Part shown: piece by piece, positions 1 through 9,704 of the stretch | Numbering within the stretch: the first letter of the stretch is position 1 | Layout of the letters: every line of letters starts with the position of its first letter | Translations under genes and position numbers: made by a program | Notes under the pieces: model-generated | What the model was told of the DNA's origin: nothing | Databases searched by the model: none | The model's input: the letters and a program-made list of their open reading frames with translations, nothing else | Source of the DNA: Streptomyces venezuelae | GTDB lineage: Bacteria; Actinomycetota; Actinomycetes; Streptomycetales; Streptomycetaceae | Assembly: GCF_008642375.1 (NCBI RefSeq) | Contig: NZ_CP029194.1 | Span: forward strand, 3,348,001 to 3,412,000 | Reading direction: 5' to 3' | Length of the DNA stretch: 64,000 nucleotides

Positions 1-253
1 CGCCCGCGATCTCGGCGGGGCGGTGCACGGCCTCGGCTCCGGCGGAGCGGGCCGCGGCCGCGATGGCCGCGTCGTCGGTGGAGACCACGACGTGGGTGAC
101 CGGGCGGGCGCCGAGGCAGGCGCGGACGGCACGGGCCACGAGCGCGACGCCGGCCACGGGGGCGAGGTTCTTGGCGGGGACGCCCTTGGAGCCTCCCCGG
201 GCCGGGATGACGGCGAGCACGGTGGGGGCGGTCGGCGGTGGTGTCGTCGGCAT
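1..253 (-). CDS. Acylneuraminate cytidylyltransferase (CMP-sialic/nonulosonic acid synthetase), N-terminal part
   Basis: The gene reads leftward and runs off the window edge; 84 codons are visible. The product starts MPTTPPPTAPTVLAVIPARG and continues into GGSKGVPAKN, the nucleotide-binding signature of NeuA/KdsB-type CMP-sugar synthetases, followed by the VVVSTDD segment of the same fold. The family activates a nonulosonic acid (sialic acid, Kdn) with CTP in the cytoplasm. The start ATG shares one base with the TGA of the upstream gene (TGATG), so the two are translationally coupled. Next to a polysialyltransferase-type gene, the likely role is donor supply for a sialic-acid-like wall or capsule polymer. 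The exact sugar cannot be read from this fragment. Confidence 0.85.
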   Translation of the reverse strand, partial: MPTTPPPTAPTVLAVIPARGGSKGVPAKNLAPVAGVALVARAVRACLGARPVTHVVVSTDDAAIAAAARSAGAEAVHRPAEIAG

Positions 254-1542
254 CAGAGTTCTCCCAGCCGGCGGATGACGGGGGCCACGCGCTGCACGCC
301 GTGCCGGTACGCGCCCCGCGCCGCCTCCCGGACGATCCGGCGGAGGCCGCTCTCGCGGGGCTCGGGCGCGGTGACGTCCAGGCGGTGGCGGGCGAGGATC
401 CCGGGCAGGTAGCCGGGGGCCGTCTCCGCTGTGTAGTAGGGGGTGATCGGGGGCAGTGCGGGGAGCGCGAGGAGTGCGGCGACCCGGTCGCGGGCCGCGT
501 CGAAGGCTTCTTCGTACGGGCTGTCGGACGCCACGCCCTGACGGGCGAGCCAGGTCTCGTCGGGTGCCGGGGCGAGTCCCTTGTCGAGGCCGTCGAAGGA
601 GGTCAGCAGGCCGGAGCCGACGAAGTGGTGGTTGCCGAGCGCCTCGCGGACCCCGAGGTCGGTGAGGATCGCGGTGGGGATCCGGCGGTGGAGGGCTTCG
701 AGCGCGGCCGTGGAGGAGACGGTGACCAGGAGGTCGGTCCGGTCGAGGACCTCGCCCATGTGCCCGTACACGAGACGGAAGTTGGCGGGCGGGTCGAGGT
801 CGCGGACCAGCTTCTGGAAGGGGAACTCCTCCAGGTGCGTGGTGTGTTCGCCCGGCTTGGAGCGGAGCTTGAGGAGTACCTCGCGGCCCGGGTGGAGGCG
901 GGCGTGGTCGATCAGCCGCCGCAGGACGTAGGAGCGTTCGGCCCGGGTGGCGGGCACGGACGGCTGGGCGGCGAAGACAAGGGTGTCGCGGCCGTCCTCG
1001 GGGGTGTGCGGGGCGCCGCCGAGGAAGGGCAGCGCGGCCTCGACGACCGAGTCGGAGCCGGCGCCCACGCCCTCGTAGACGGCCCGGAAACGCTCGGCGT
1101 CGTGGCGGGAGTTGGCGAGGACGACGTCGGCGCCGTGGCGCAGGAGGAGCCCGTCGGTGAGCTTCTCGTAGACGACGCCGACATAGCCGGTGACGATCAC
1201 CGGGCGCCGGGCCAGGGCCAGGTCGGCAAGACCCTGGAGTACGGCCCGGACGGTGCCGCCGACCAGGGCGAGGACGATGACGTCGTATCCCTCTCCCCGC
1301 TCCTCCGCGTCCCGGACGGCACGGAGGAACTCCGCGCCCGTCACCTCGCTCGGGGTGGTCGTGGACACCCCGGTCTCGGCGAGCTGGCGCGGGGTGGGTG
1401 TGGCCCGTCCCCGCAGGACGAATCCGGTGGGCTCGGCTGTCGCCGTGGTGATGCGGCGCGCCGTGAGGGCGCCCCATTTCCACCGGGTGTCGGAATCGGC
1501 GAGTACGGCTACTCGTACTGCCTCGTTGGTACGTGATGGCAC
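253..1542 (-). CDS. Putative glycosyltransferase, DUF6716-like, in the nonulosonic acid locus
   Basis: The product is 429 residues from a GTG at 1542, giving VPSRTNEAVRVAVLADSDTR. An in-frame start 24 codons upstream (1614) is less likely because the extra N-terminus is not conserved-looking and the protein fold seems to begin at VAVLADSD. The late VTVSSTAALEAL segment resembles the Ser-Ser/Thr donor-site motif of polysialyltransferase-like and GT-B enzymes; there is no signal peptide. I recognise it as the family annotated DUF6716 putative glycosyltransferase in Streptomyces. It is coupled to the CMP-sugar synthetase downstream, so it probably transfers the activated sugar. No clear Shine-Dalgarno sequence precedes the GTG. 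Confidence 0.7.
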   Translation of the reverse strand: MPSRTNEAVRVAVLADSDTRWKWGALTARRITTATAEPTGFVLRGRATPTPRQLAETGVSTTTPSEVTGAEFLRAVRDAEERGEGYDVIVLALVGGTVRAVLQGLADLALARRPVIVTGYVGVVYEKLTDGLLLRHGADVVLANSRHDAERFRAVYEGVGAGSDSVVEAALPFLGGAPHTPEDGRDTLVFAAQPSVPATRAERSYVLRRLIDHARLHPGREVLLKLRSKPGEHTTHLEEFPFQKLVRDLDPPANFRLVYGHMGEVLDRTDLLVTVSSTAALEALHRRIPTAILTDLGVREALGNHHFVGSGLLTSFDGLDKGLAPAPDETWLARQGVASDSPYEEAFDAARDRVAALLALPALPPITPYYTAETAPGYLPGILARHRLDVTAPEPRESGLRRIVREAARGAYRHGVQRVAPVIRRLGEL

Positions 1543-1772
1543 GTCGAGGACGCTAGAAGGGCATTCCGCTTTCCGGCCCAACTGAGACACAACAACGGGT
1601 GAACAGCGCCTCACCGACTTGTTAAGCGGGTCGCCTTCCGGTCGGAATCGGCCGGAATGAGGTCCTGATTTCCTTTCCGGTAAAGGCGGTTAATCGGCCC
1701 GCCGCTTGGTGTTCACCGAATATCCCCCCACCGGTCGGGGAGAGTGCCGGGGCGGCGCCTAGCGTCGGCCAC
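1543..1772. promoter_or_regulatory. Divergent intergenic region of the glycopolymer locus
   Basis: About 230 bases separate two divergently oriented glycosyltransferase genes. It is less G+C-rich than its surroundings around 1660-1700, as expected for back-to-back promoters. I could not assign -35/-10 boxes with confidence on either strand. Confidence 0.3.
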
Positions 1773-2813
1773 GTGGTCAAGCTCTCCGTGGTCGTGCCGT
1801 TCTTCAACGTGCAGACATATGCCCCCGACACCCTCACAAGCCTGCGTGCCAACGCCCGCGAGGACTTCGAGTTCCTCCTTGTCGACGACTGCTCGTCCGA
1901 CGGGACCCCCGACATCCTCGAACGGGCCGTACGCGACGTACCGGGTGCCGTCCTGCTCAGGCACGAACGCAACGAAGGCCTCGCCACGGCGCGCAACACG
2001 GGCCTCGACGCGGCCCGCGGCGAGTACGTCACCTTCCTGGACGGGGACGACTGGCTCGCCCACGGCTACTACGGACGGCTCGTCGCCGCCATGGACCAGC
2101 TGGGCTGCGACTTCCTGCGCACCGACCACGTCTCCGTCTCCGGCCGCAAGCGCACGGTCCGCCAGGCCCCGGTCGCCCGCCGCGGCGAGGTCCTCGACCC
2201 GCGCGCCTCGATACTGCCCGCCCACCGCACGACCTCCGTCGACTACCCGTACGCGTGGGCCGGGATCTACCACCGACGGCTCATGGAGCGCGGGCTCCTC
2301 CACTTCCCGCACGGCCTGCGGACCGCCGAGGACCGGCCCTGGATCTGGAAGCTGCACCGCGAGGCGAAATCGTTCGCCGCGATCGGCGAGCTCGGCGTCT
2401 TCTACCGGCGCGGAGTCGCGACCTCGCTCACCCAGATCGGCGACGTCCGGCAATTGGATTTCATCCGCGCATTCGACCAGGTGATCGAGGAAACAGCGAA
2501 CGACCGGGACGCCGGCCTTCTTCTCCCCAAAGCCGTCCGTACCTATTGCGCACTGATTTCCCATCACATCGGCGGGATCGGACGATTCGAACCCGAAGTG
2601 GCCCGCCAGTTGAAGGCGATGAGCGCGGGCGCGCTGCGCCGGATGCCGCAGAGCGTCCTCGACGAGGCCCTGACGGCGATGGGCGGGGACCGCGCGGCGA
2701 TGCTGCGCAAGCTGCGGAAGCAGCGCCCGGCACCGCCGCCGGCGGCACCCGATCCGGGACCGGTGCCGGTTTCGGTGTCTTCCGTGAAGGCTTCCCCGGA
2801 GGTGGCGGCATGA
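1773..2813 (+). CDS. Glycosyltransferase family 2
   Basis: The protein has 346 residues. Its N-terminal GT-A domain has the GT2 pattern: VVPFFN at residues 7-12, a VDD segment near residue 37, and FLDGDDW near residue 90 as the metal/nucleotide-binding DxD motif. About 120 less conserved residues follow, then a Pro/Ala-rich tail. No signal peptide or membrane helix is seen, so it acts on the cytoplasmic face. The start is a GTG without a clear ribosome site. Its TGA overlaps the ATG of the next gene (ATGA), indicating coupled expression with the polysialyltransferase-like gene. It probably adds a linker or side sugar to the polymer; donor and acceptor are unknown. Confidence 0.88.
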   Translation: MVKLSVVVPFFNVQTYAPDTLTSLRANAREDFEFLLVDDCSSDGTPDILERAVRDVPGAVLLRHERNEGLATARNTGLDAARGEYVTFLDGDDWLAHGYYGRLVAAMDQLGCDFLRTDHVSVSGRKRTVRQAPVARRGEVLDPRASILPAHRTTSVDYPYAWAGIYHRRLMERGLLHFPHGLRTAEDRPWIWKLHREAKSFAAIGELGVFYRRGVATSLTQIGDVRQLDFIRAFDQVIEETANDRDAGLLLPKAVRTYCALISHHIGGIGRFEPEVARQLKAMSAGALRRMPQSVLDEALTAMGGDRAAMLRKLRKQRPAPPPAAPDPGPVPVSVSSVKASPEVAA

Positions 2814-4156
2814 GCGCCCGACGTACGACCCAGATCTTCTGCGCCTCCACCCTCTACGGGGCGGCGACCCTGGCCGCCGCCCTGGACAGCGGCTGCTTCG
2901 GCCGGGCCGACCGCCGGATCCTGCTCGTCACCAACAACGCCGCCGTACCGGAGACCACCCCGGCCGTCGACGAGGCCGAGGGCTTCGAGCGGCTGCGCGG
3001 CCGCTTCGACTCCGTGCTGTCGTGGAACGAGACGATCTCCCCGCTCCACCCCGCCGGCTGGACGCCCCGGGGCCAGGACACGCCGATGCTCAAGCGCCAT
3101 CTGCGGCGGATCTGGGACCTCGGCGACGACCGGGTCGAACTCGCCCTGGAATCACCCCAGGTGACGCCCGCGCTGGCCATCGCGCAGCTGCTGCCCGAGG
3201 CACCGATCACCGTCTACGCCGACGGCCTGATGAGCTACGGACCGACCCGCAACAAGATCGACCCGCTGATCGGCGGACGGGTCCGCAGACTCCTCCACCT
3301 GGACCTCGTCCCCGGGCTCGAACCGCTGCTGCTCGCCGAGTTCGGGGCGGTCCCGGAAGCCGTGCCGGCGGAGGCCTTCGTGAAGGTCGTCGAGGAGCTG
3401 TCCGGACCGGTGACGGAGACGGTGGAGGAGGGCCCCGCGCTCCTCCTCGGCCAGTACCTGGCCGCCCTGAAGCTGCTCACGGTCGCCGAGGAGGAGGAGC
3501 TGCACCTGCGGATGGTCCGCGGGGCGGTCGCCCGCGGCCACCGCGAGCTCGTCTTCAAGCCGCACCCGACGGCCCCGGACGCCTGGTCCCGGGCGCTGGT
3601 CGACGAGGCGGAGCGGCTCGGCGCCGAACTGACCGTCGAGCACAGGACCGTGCTCGCCGAGGTGCTCTACCGCGAACTGCGGCCCGCGCTCGTGGTCGGC
3701 TGCTTCTCCACGGCGCTGCTCACGGCGCAGTCCTTCTACGGGCTGCCGGTCGCCCGGGTGGGCACGGGCACGCTCCTGGAGCGGCTCACCCCCTTCCAGA
3801 ACAGCAACCGGATCCCGCTCACGGTGGTGGACGCGGTCGTCCCGCCCCTGGAGGAGGCCGGCGCGGACGAGCCGGCCGGGCCGGGCCCGTCCGTGGCGGA
3901 GCTGAACGACCTGGTCGCCGCGGTCGGCTTCGCGATGCAGCCGAAGATACGGGCGGACCTGCGGGAGGCGGCGGCGCGGCACCTGTCGGGCCCGCACGCC
4001 GAGCGCACCCGGCACCACTTCACCCGCCGCCGCCTGACCGTCCTCGACCTGCCGGGCGGTCTCCCGCTCCCCCGGCACCCGCAGGTCCGCCGCCTGGCGC
4101 GGCGCGCGCTGCGGCTGCGCAAGGAACTGCGGAAGCGGAGCGCCGCCCGGAAGTAG
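2810..4156 (+). CDS. Polysialyltransferase-family glycosyltransferase
   Basis: The product (448 residues) begins MSARRTTQIFCASTLYGAAT. Two signatures of bacterial alpha-2,8-polysialyltransferases are visible: the HP motif in FKPHPTAP and a downstream Ser motif in VVGCFSTALLTAQS, in the usual order and spacing for the GT-B fold. No membrane segment is seen; the tail is very basic (RRLARRALRLRKELRKRSAARK in overall composition), which could bind the membrane surface. The family transfers CMP-activated nonulosonic acid onto a growing chain. With the CMP-sugar synthetase gene close by, this argues for a polysialic- or poly-Kdn-like wall polymer. The start overlaps the GT2 stop by four bases. Confidence 0.82.
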   Translation: MSARRTTQIFCASTLYGAATLAAALDSGCFGRADRRILLVTNNAAVPETTPAVDEAEGFERLRGRFDSVLSWNETISPLHPAGWTPRGQDTPMLKRHLRRIWDLGDDRVELALESPQVTPALAIAQLLPEAPITVYADGLMSYGPTRNKIDPLIGGRVRRLLHLDLVPGLEPLLLAEFGAVPEAVPAEAFVKVVEELSGPVTETVEEGPALLLGQYLAALKLLTVAEEEELHLRMVRGAVARGHRELVFKPHPTAPDAWSRALVDEAERLGAELTVEHRTVLAEVLYRELRPALVVGCFSTALLTAQSFYGLPVARVGTGTLLERLTPFQNSNRIPLTVVDAVVPPLEEAGADEPAGPGPSVAELNDLVAAVGFAMQPKIRADLREAAARHLSGPHAERTRHHFTRRRLTVLDLPGGLPLPRHPQVRRLARRALRLRKELRKRSAARK

Positions 4157-4193
4157 GGCGGCCGAAAGCCCGGCGGTCGCCGGCCAAAAGCCA

Positions 4194-4225
4194 GGGCCCG
4201 GGACCCGTGCGGGGGTCCCGGGCCC
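4194..4225. terminator. Perfect 13-bp hairpin between convergent genes
   Basis: GGGCCCGGGACCC at 4194-4206 pairs perfectly with 4213-4225 around a six-base loop. It lies between the stops of a rightward and a leftward gene and can end transcription from both sides. There is no U-tract, which is usual in Streptomyces. Confidence 0.8.
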
Positions 4226-4240
4226 CTCCTCACCCCCGTC

Positions 4241-5062
4241 TCAGGCGCGGACGATGGGCTCCTGGATCTCCGTCACCCACTGCGAACGGTCCTCCGGGCA
4301 CTCCAGGTACAGCTCGCGCGCGTAGTGCTCGGACGCGTAGCCGTTGGTGTCCATCCAGCGGGCCAGGGTCTGCACGGTCGGCAGGATGTCGTCCATCGAC
4401 CCCCGGTGGACGATGGTCGCGGCCTGCTCGATGCCGGGCAGGACATGCACCTCGACGCCCTCCACTACCGTCCCCTCGGGGACCGTCATGCCGGCGTGCA
4501 CGAGGACGGAACCGTCCCCCTTGCCCGCGTCCTCGTAGTACGCGATCCCCGGACCGAAGCCGGTGACGCCCGCGGCCTCCAGACGGCCGCACAGCTCGTC
4601 GTACAGCGGCCCGATGGCCGGGCCGATGTCGTGCGGGCCGAAGCTCGCGACGACCGTGCTCAGTTCGGCGATCCGCACGGCGGGGATCTTCTTGACGACG
4701 ACGTCCTGGGTGGACATACGTCCCTCCGTCTCGATGGCTCGGAGCCGCGCACCGACCTGGTTGAGCCGGGCCCGCGCCGCCTCCAGGGCCGCTTCCAGCT
4801 CGGCCTGGCGCAGACGCAGCATGCCCCGCAGCTCCTCCGCGTCGAACTGCTCGTCGAGGATCGCCCCCACCTGTTCGAGGGTGAAGCCGAGGTCCTTGAG
4901 CGCGATGACGCGGTTGAGCCGGGCGAGCTGCTCCGCGGTGTAGAAGCGGTAGCCCGAGTGCGGGTCGACCCGGGCCGGGCGCAGCAGTCCGATGGCGTCG
5001 TAGTGACGCAGCATGCGGACCGACACCCGCCCGTGCCGGGCGAAGTCTCCGATGATGAACAT
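4241..5062 (-). CDS. MerR-family transcriptional regulator with effector-binding domain
   Basis: The 273-residue protein starts MFIIGDFARHGRVSVRMLRH, a MerR winged helix (residues 1-70) with the RYY-like region HSGYRFYTAEQL and the helix ALKDLGFTLEQVGAIL. A coiled coil spans about residues 75-115. The C-terminal ~155 residues look like a GyrI/BmrR-type effector-binding domain, so a small hydrophobic or cationic ligand is likely. No Cys cluster suggests metal sensing. The LeuE-type exporter gene lies immediately upstream on the same strand, 61 bases away, and is a possible target. The effector is not known. Confidence 0.9.
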   Translation of the reverse strand: MFIIGDFARHGRVSVRMLRHYDAIGLLRPARVDPHSGYRFYTAEQLARLNRVIALKDLGFTLEQVGAILDEQFDAEELRGMLRLRQAELEAALEAARARLNQVGARLRAIETEGRMSTQDVVVKKIPAVRIAELSTVVASFGPHDIGPAIGPLYDELCGRLEAAGVTGFGPGIAYYEDAGKGDGSVLVHAGMTVPEGTVVEGVEVHVLPGIEQAATIVHRGSMDDILPTVQTLARWMDTNGYASEHYARELYLECPEDRSQWVTEIQEPIVRA

Positions 5063-5123
5063 GACGCCCCCTACGGAACGGCCTCACACGGTGTCAGGGT
5101 CAAGCTGCCGGAGGGCCGAGCGG

Positions 5124-5780
5124 TCAGGCGGCGCTGCTGAGGGACAGCTTCACCGCGAAGCCGAGGAAGAGCGCGCCCGCCGCCGAGGTCGCCCCGGCCG
5201 ACAGCCGGCGACGGCTCCGGAACGCGGCCGCGAGCCGCGTCCCGCCGAATATCAGGGTCGTCAGGTAGAGGAAGCTGCCGAGCTGGAGCAGCGTGCCGAG
5301 GACCAGGAAGGACAGCGCCGGGTAGGCGTATCCGGGGTCGACGAACTGCACGAAGAACGAGATCAGGAAGAGGATCGCCTTCGGGTTGAACAGGCTGATG
5401 AGCAGTGCCCGGCGGTACGGACGCTCCGCCGGCCCGGCGAGGGCCCCCTCCGCATCGTCGTCCGCCGAACCGCCCCGGCCGCGCCACATCGCCCAGGCGG
5501 CCCGCAGCATCCCGTACGCCATCCAGGCCAGATAGCCGGCGCCCGCGTACTTCACGACGGTGAAGAGGAGCGGGGTGGTCTGGAGGAGCGAGGCCGCGCC
5601 GAGGGCGGCCAGTGTCATCAGGACCGCGTCCCCGGTGAAGACTCCGGCGGCGGCCTTGTACCCGGTCCGCGTGCCCTTGCGGGCGGCGACGGACAGCACG
5701 TACAGCGAGTTCGGCCCCGGCAGGAGGATGATGAGGACGAGCCCCACGAGATAGGTCGGCAGATCGGTGACACCCAGCAT
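5124..5780 (-). CDS. leuE: LeuE-type amino acid exporter (LysE/RhtB family)
   Basis: From the ATG at 5780 the protein is 218 residues, normal for RhtB-family exporters; the open frame extends 33 codons further but that part is not membrane-like. It has the family signature LIILLPGPNSLYVLSV early, FTGDAVLM in helix 2, and LFNPKAILFLISFFVQF in the centre, which closely follow E. coli LeuE as I remember it. Six membrane helices are expected. The family exports leucine and related neutral amino acids by proton exchange. It sits head-to-tail with a MerR gene and may be regulated by it. Substrate specificity is inferred from similarity only. Confidence 0.85.
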   Translation of the reverse strand: MLGVTDLPTYLVGLVLIILLPGPNSLYVLSVAARKGTRTGYKAAAGVFTGDAVLMTLAALGAASLLQTTPLLFTVVKYAGAGYLAWMAYGMLRAAWAMWRGRGGSADDDAEGALAGPAERPYRRALLISLFNPKAILFLISFFVQFVDPGYAYPALSFLVLGTLLQLGSFLYLTTLIFGGTRLAAAFRSRRRLSAGATSAAGALFLGFAVKLSLSSAA

Positions 5781-5845
5781 GGAGCGGAGTGTCGCACACG
5801 GGTGCGACACTCCGCAGTGACCTGCGTCTACGGTCCCCTGGAGGG

Positions 5846-7426
<1,581 letters not shown>

Positions 7427-7561
7427 GTGCTGTGCCTTCCGATAGTGCTGCCACCAGCGGTGCGGACCCCCGCTCCGGACTGTAGCGGCGGGCGGGCGCA
7501 CGCAACCGGACGCGCGCGGGAAGCATCCCTACGTACACACGACTCGTCCCGGGGGGCAACG

Positions 7562-8449
7562 ATGAAGCGGACCACGTCCGTCATACGCAGAGCGGTACTG
7601 GCGGCGGCAGCAGTGGCACTGGCCGCGGGCTGTACGGCTCAGGCGGCCGATCCCGGAGGTCGCGGCGCGGGCCCGTCGTCGAAGGCGCCGAAGGCGTCGG
7701 CGCCGTCGACGGCGCCGAGCGGGACGGCGTCCGCCGCCCCCGGCGCGACCGTGACGCCGACCACGGACGGCAAGCCGCCGTCCCCGTCCGCCACCACCGG
7801 CACCGCGGCGCCGACGGCCGGGGCCCTCATGAAGGACGGCGACGAGAGCGAGCAGGTCCGCGAGCTCCAGGCGCGGCTCCGGCAGCTCGGCCACTTCGAC
7901 CGGGCCCCCACCGGCTTCTACGGGACGATGACGGCGGGCTCGGTCAAGGCGTTCCAGAAGGAGCAGGGGCTGCCCCGGACGGGTTCCGTCGACGGAACGA
8001 CGTGGGAGCGGCTGCGCGCGGGCAGCCGGAAGCCGACCGCCGACGAGCTGAAGCCGTCGACGACGAACAAGCTGGACACCCCGGACGCGCGCTGCATGAC
8101 CGGCCGGGTGCTGTGCATCAGCAAGGAGAGCCGGACCCTGGCCTGGATGATCGACGGCCGGGTCGTCTCGTCCATGGACGTCCGCTTCGGCTCGGAGAAC
8201 ACCCCGACCCGCGAGGGCACGTTCAGCGTGGGCTGGAAGGCCCGCAAGTGGACGTCGACGATCTACCACACGCCCATGCCGTACGCGATGTTCTTCAGCG
8301 GAGGCCAGGCGGTGCACTACTCGTCGGACTTCGCGGCCCGCGGCTACAACGGGGCCTCGCACGGCTGCGTCAACGTCCGGGACCGGGCGAAGCTCTCGGC
8401 CCTCTTCGACCAGGTGAAGGTCGGCGACAAGGTCGTCGTCCACTGGTAG
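7562..8449 (+). CDS. L,D-transpeptidase lipoprotein with peptidoglycan-binding domain
   Basis: The product has 295 residues and begins MKRTTSVIRRAVLAAAAVAL. The signal peptide ends in a lipobox (ALAAGC, Cys24), so it is a membrane-anchored extracellular lipoprotein. A Ser/Thr/Pro-rich linker is followed by a PG_binding_1 domain (about residues 95-153, VRELQARLRQLGHF) and a YkuD catalytic domain with SHGCVNVRD, catalytic Cys269. The family forms 3-3 cross-links in peptidoglycan. The start ATG is preceded by GGGGGG with six-base spacing. The divergent neighbour is the acyl-CoA mutase gene, with no obvious functional link. Confidence 0.93.
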   Translation: MKRTTSVIRRAVLAAAAVALAAGCTAQAADPGGRGAGPSSKAPKASAPSTAPSGTASAAPGATVTPTTDGKPPSPSATTGTAAPTAGALMKDGDESEQVRELQARLRQLGHFDRAPTGFYGTMTAGSVKAFQKEQGLPRTGSVDGTTWERLRAGSRKPTADELKPSTTNKLDTPDARCMTGRVLCISKESRTLAWMIDGRVVSSMDVRFGSENTPTREGTFSVGWKARKWTSTIYHTPMPYAMFFSGGQAVHYSSDFAARGYNGASHGCVNVRDRAKLSALFDQVKVGDKVVVHW

Positions 8450-8469
8450 TGGCGCGGAGGAGAAGAAGG

Positions 8470-8508
8470 GGCGCGGGTGGGACCGGGGGAACGTGCCCCA
8501 CCCGCGCC
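8470..8508. terminator. 12-bp hairpin between convergent genes
   Basis: GGCGCGGGTGGG (8470-8481) pairs perfectly with CCCACCCGCGCC (8497-8508). It lies between the L,D-transpeptidase stop and the stop of the leftward anti-sigma-like gene. Confidence 0.75.
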
Positions 8509-8576
8509 GGGTGCGCAGAGCCGTAGGTACGGGGGGAACCCCGGCTCGTCGCGCCGCCGATGACCAGTCGGCTCAC

Positions 8577-9704
8577 TCAATACTGCGCCGACGGTCCGGA
8601 AAGTGTCACACCTGCTGCGGGACGGGTTCCGCGGCTGCTCTCGTCGGCGCTCCCGGATCCAGGGCCGGAGCGGTCGTCCGCGCCATCGCGGCGGTCGTCG
8701 CCGCCGCCTCCGCCGGTCTCACGGCCACGCTCGCGGTCGTCCCGCTTCCCGTCGCTCTTCCCGTCGTCCTTGCCGTCGTCCGCGCCGTCCTTCTTGCCGT
8801 CCTCGCGAGGCTCGGCGGACGCGGTGGAGCCGCCGCCGGGGTCGCCGGCGAGCATCCGGTCGCAGTACCGGCGGAGGGTCTCGCCGCCGCGCAGGGTGTT
8901 CGTGAGCTGCCGGCGGTCGGCGGCGTCGAGCCGGCCGGACCGGTAGTCCCGACAGGCCTTGAGGGCCTTGTCCTGCGTCACCGGCCCGCCGGTGCCCGTA
9001 CCCCCGCCGGGGCGGGACGTCGTCCTGCCCGGTTCCGGGGTGTGCCGGGTGGCCGGCGGCGTGGAGAGCGAAGGCGCCGGGGGCGAGGAGGGCGAGCCGT
9101 GGGAGGCGGTGGCCCCGGGCGAGGGCGAGGTGCCGGGCGAGTGCTCGACGCCGTCCGGTCCGGCCGAGGGCGCCACGGGGTCCTTCCGCACGCCGTGCGA
9201 GCCCGTCACGACCGGGTCGGGGGTCTCCGCCGCCGTGACGGAGGTCGAGGGCTCGGGGGTCATCAGCGGCAGGACGCCCGTGCCCGCGGCGACGGCGACG
9301 CCGCCGACCGTGACGGCGGCGACCGCGGCGGCCAGGCCGTACCGCACGGAGCGCACGGAACGCACCCAGCGGCGGCGCGCGGGCTTGGCCGCGGTGGCGA
9401 GTCGCACGCGCCCCAGTTCGGCGTGGCCGACGTGACCGGTACGGGTGGCGGCCGGGGCCGCGGTCGCCGACGCGGCGAGGGCGGCCCGTTCGGCCGAGGC
9501 CTTACGGAAGGCGGCCAGGGCCGCCGCCTCACCGGGCAGCTCGACCTGTCCGGGGGCGATGAAAGGTGTACGGGCCGATTCGAGGGCCTCCGCGAGGCGT
9601 CCGGCCTCGGTGCGCGCGGGGTCGTCGAGGGCCTCGACCGGCTCGCCCCGGAGCAGCCGCTCCGCGGCCTCCTGGTCGAGCCACTGGTAGCGCTCGTCGG
9701 CCAT
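8577..9704 (-). CDS. Single-pass membrane protein coupled to an ECF sigma factor (putative anti-sigma factor)
   Basis: The 375-residue product starts MADERYQWLDQEAAERLLRG. One transmembrane helix lies about residues 130-150 (YGLAAAVAAVTVGGVAVAAG), after a ~125-residue cytoplasmic N-terminus. The extracellular part is a long Ser/Pro/Thr-rich stretch, a small conserved-looking domain with three Cys (KACRDYRSGRLDAADRRQL, YCDRML), and a charged Asp/Lys/Gly tail. There is no HxxxCxxC zinc motif of ZAS anti-sigma factors. Its ATG shares a base with the sigma stop codon (TGATG) and a GAAGGA ribosome site precedes it. The coupling and topology suggest it holds the sigma factor at the membrane; this is inferred from context. 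Confidence 0.8.
   Translation of the reverse strand: MADERYQWLDQEAAERLLRGEPVEALDDPARTEAGRLAEALESARTPFIAPGQVELPGEAAALAAFRKASAERAALAASATAAPAATRTGHVGHAELGRVRLATAAKPARRRWVRSVRSVRYGLAAAVAAVTVGGVAVAAGTGVLPLMTPEPSTSVTAAETPDPVVTGSHGVRKDPVAPSAGPDGVEHSPGTSPSPGATASHGSPSSPPAPSLSTPPATRHTPEPGRTTSRPGGGTGTGGPVTQDKALKACRDYRSGRLDAADRRQLTNTLRGGETLRRYCDRMLAGDPGGGSTASAEPREDGKKDGADDGKDDGKSDGKRDDRERGRETGGGGGDDRRDGADDRSGPGSGSADESSRGTRPAAGVTLSGPSAQY

Noticed and set aside
238..1536. A 432-codon rightward frame
   Set aside because: It is antisense to the DUF6716-like gene, has no recognisable domain and no ribosome site.
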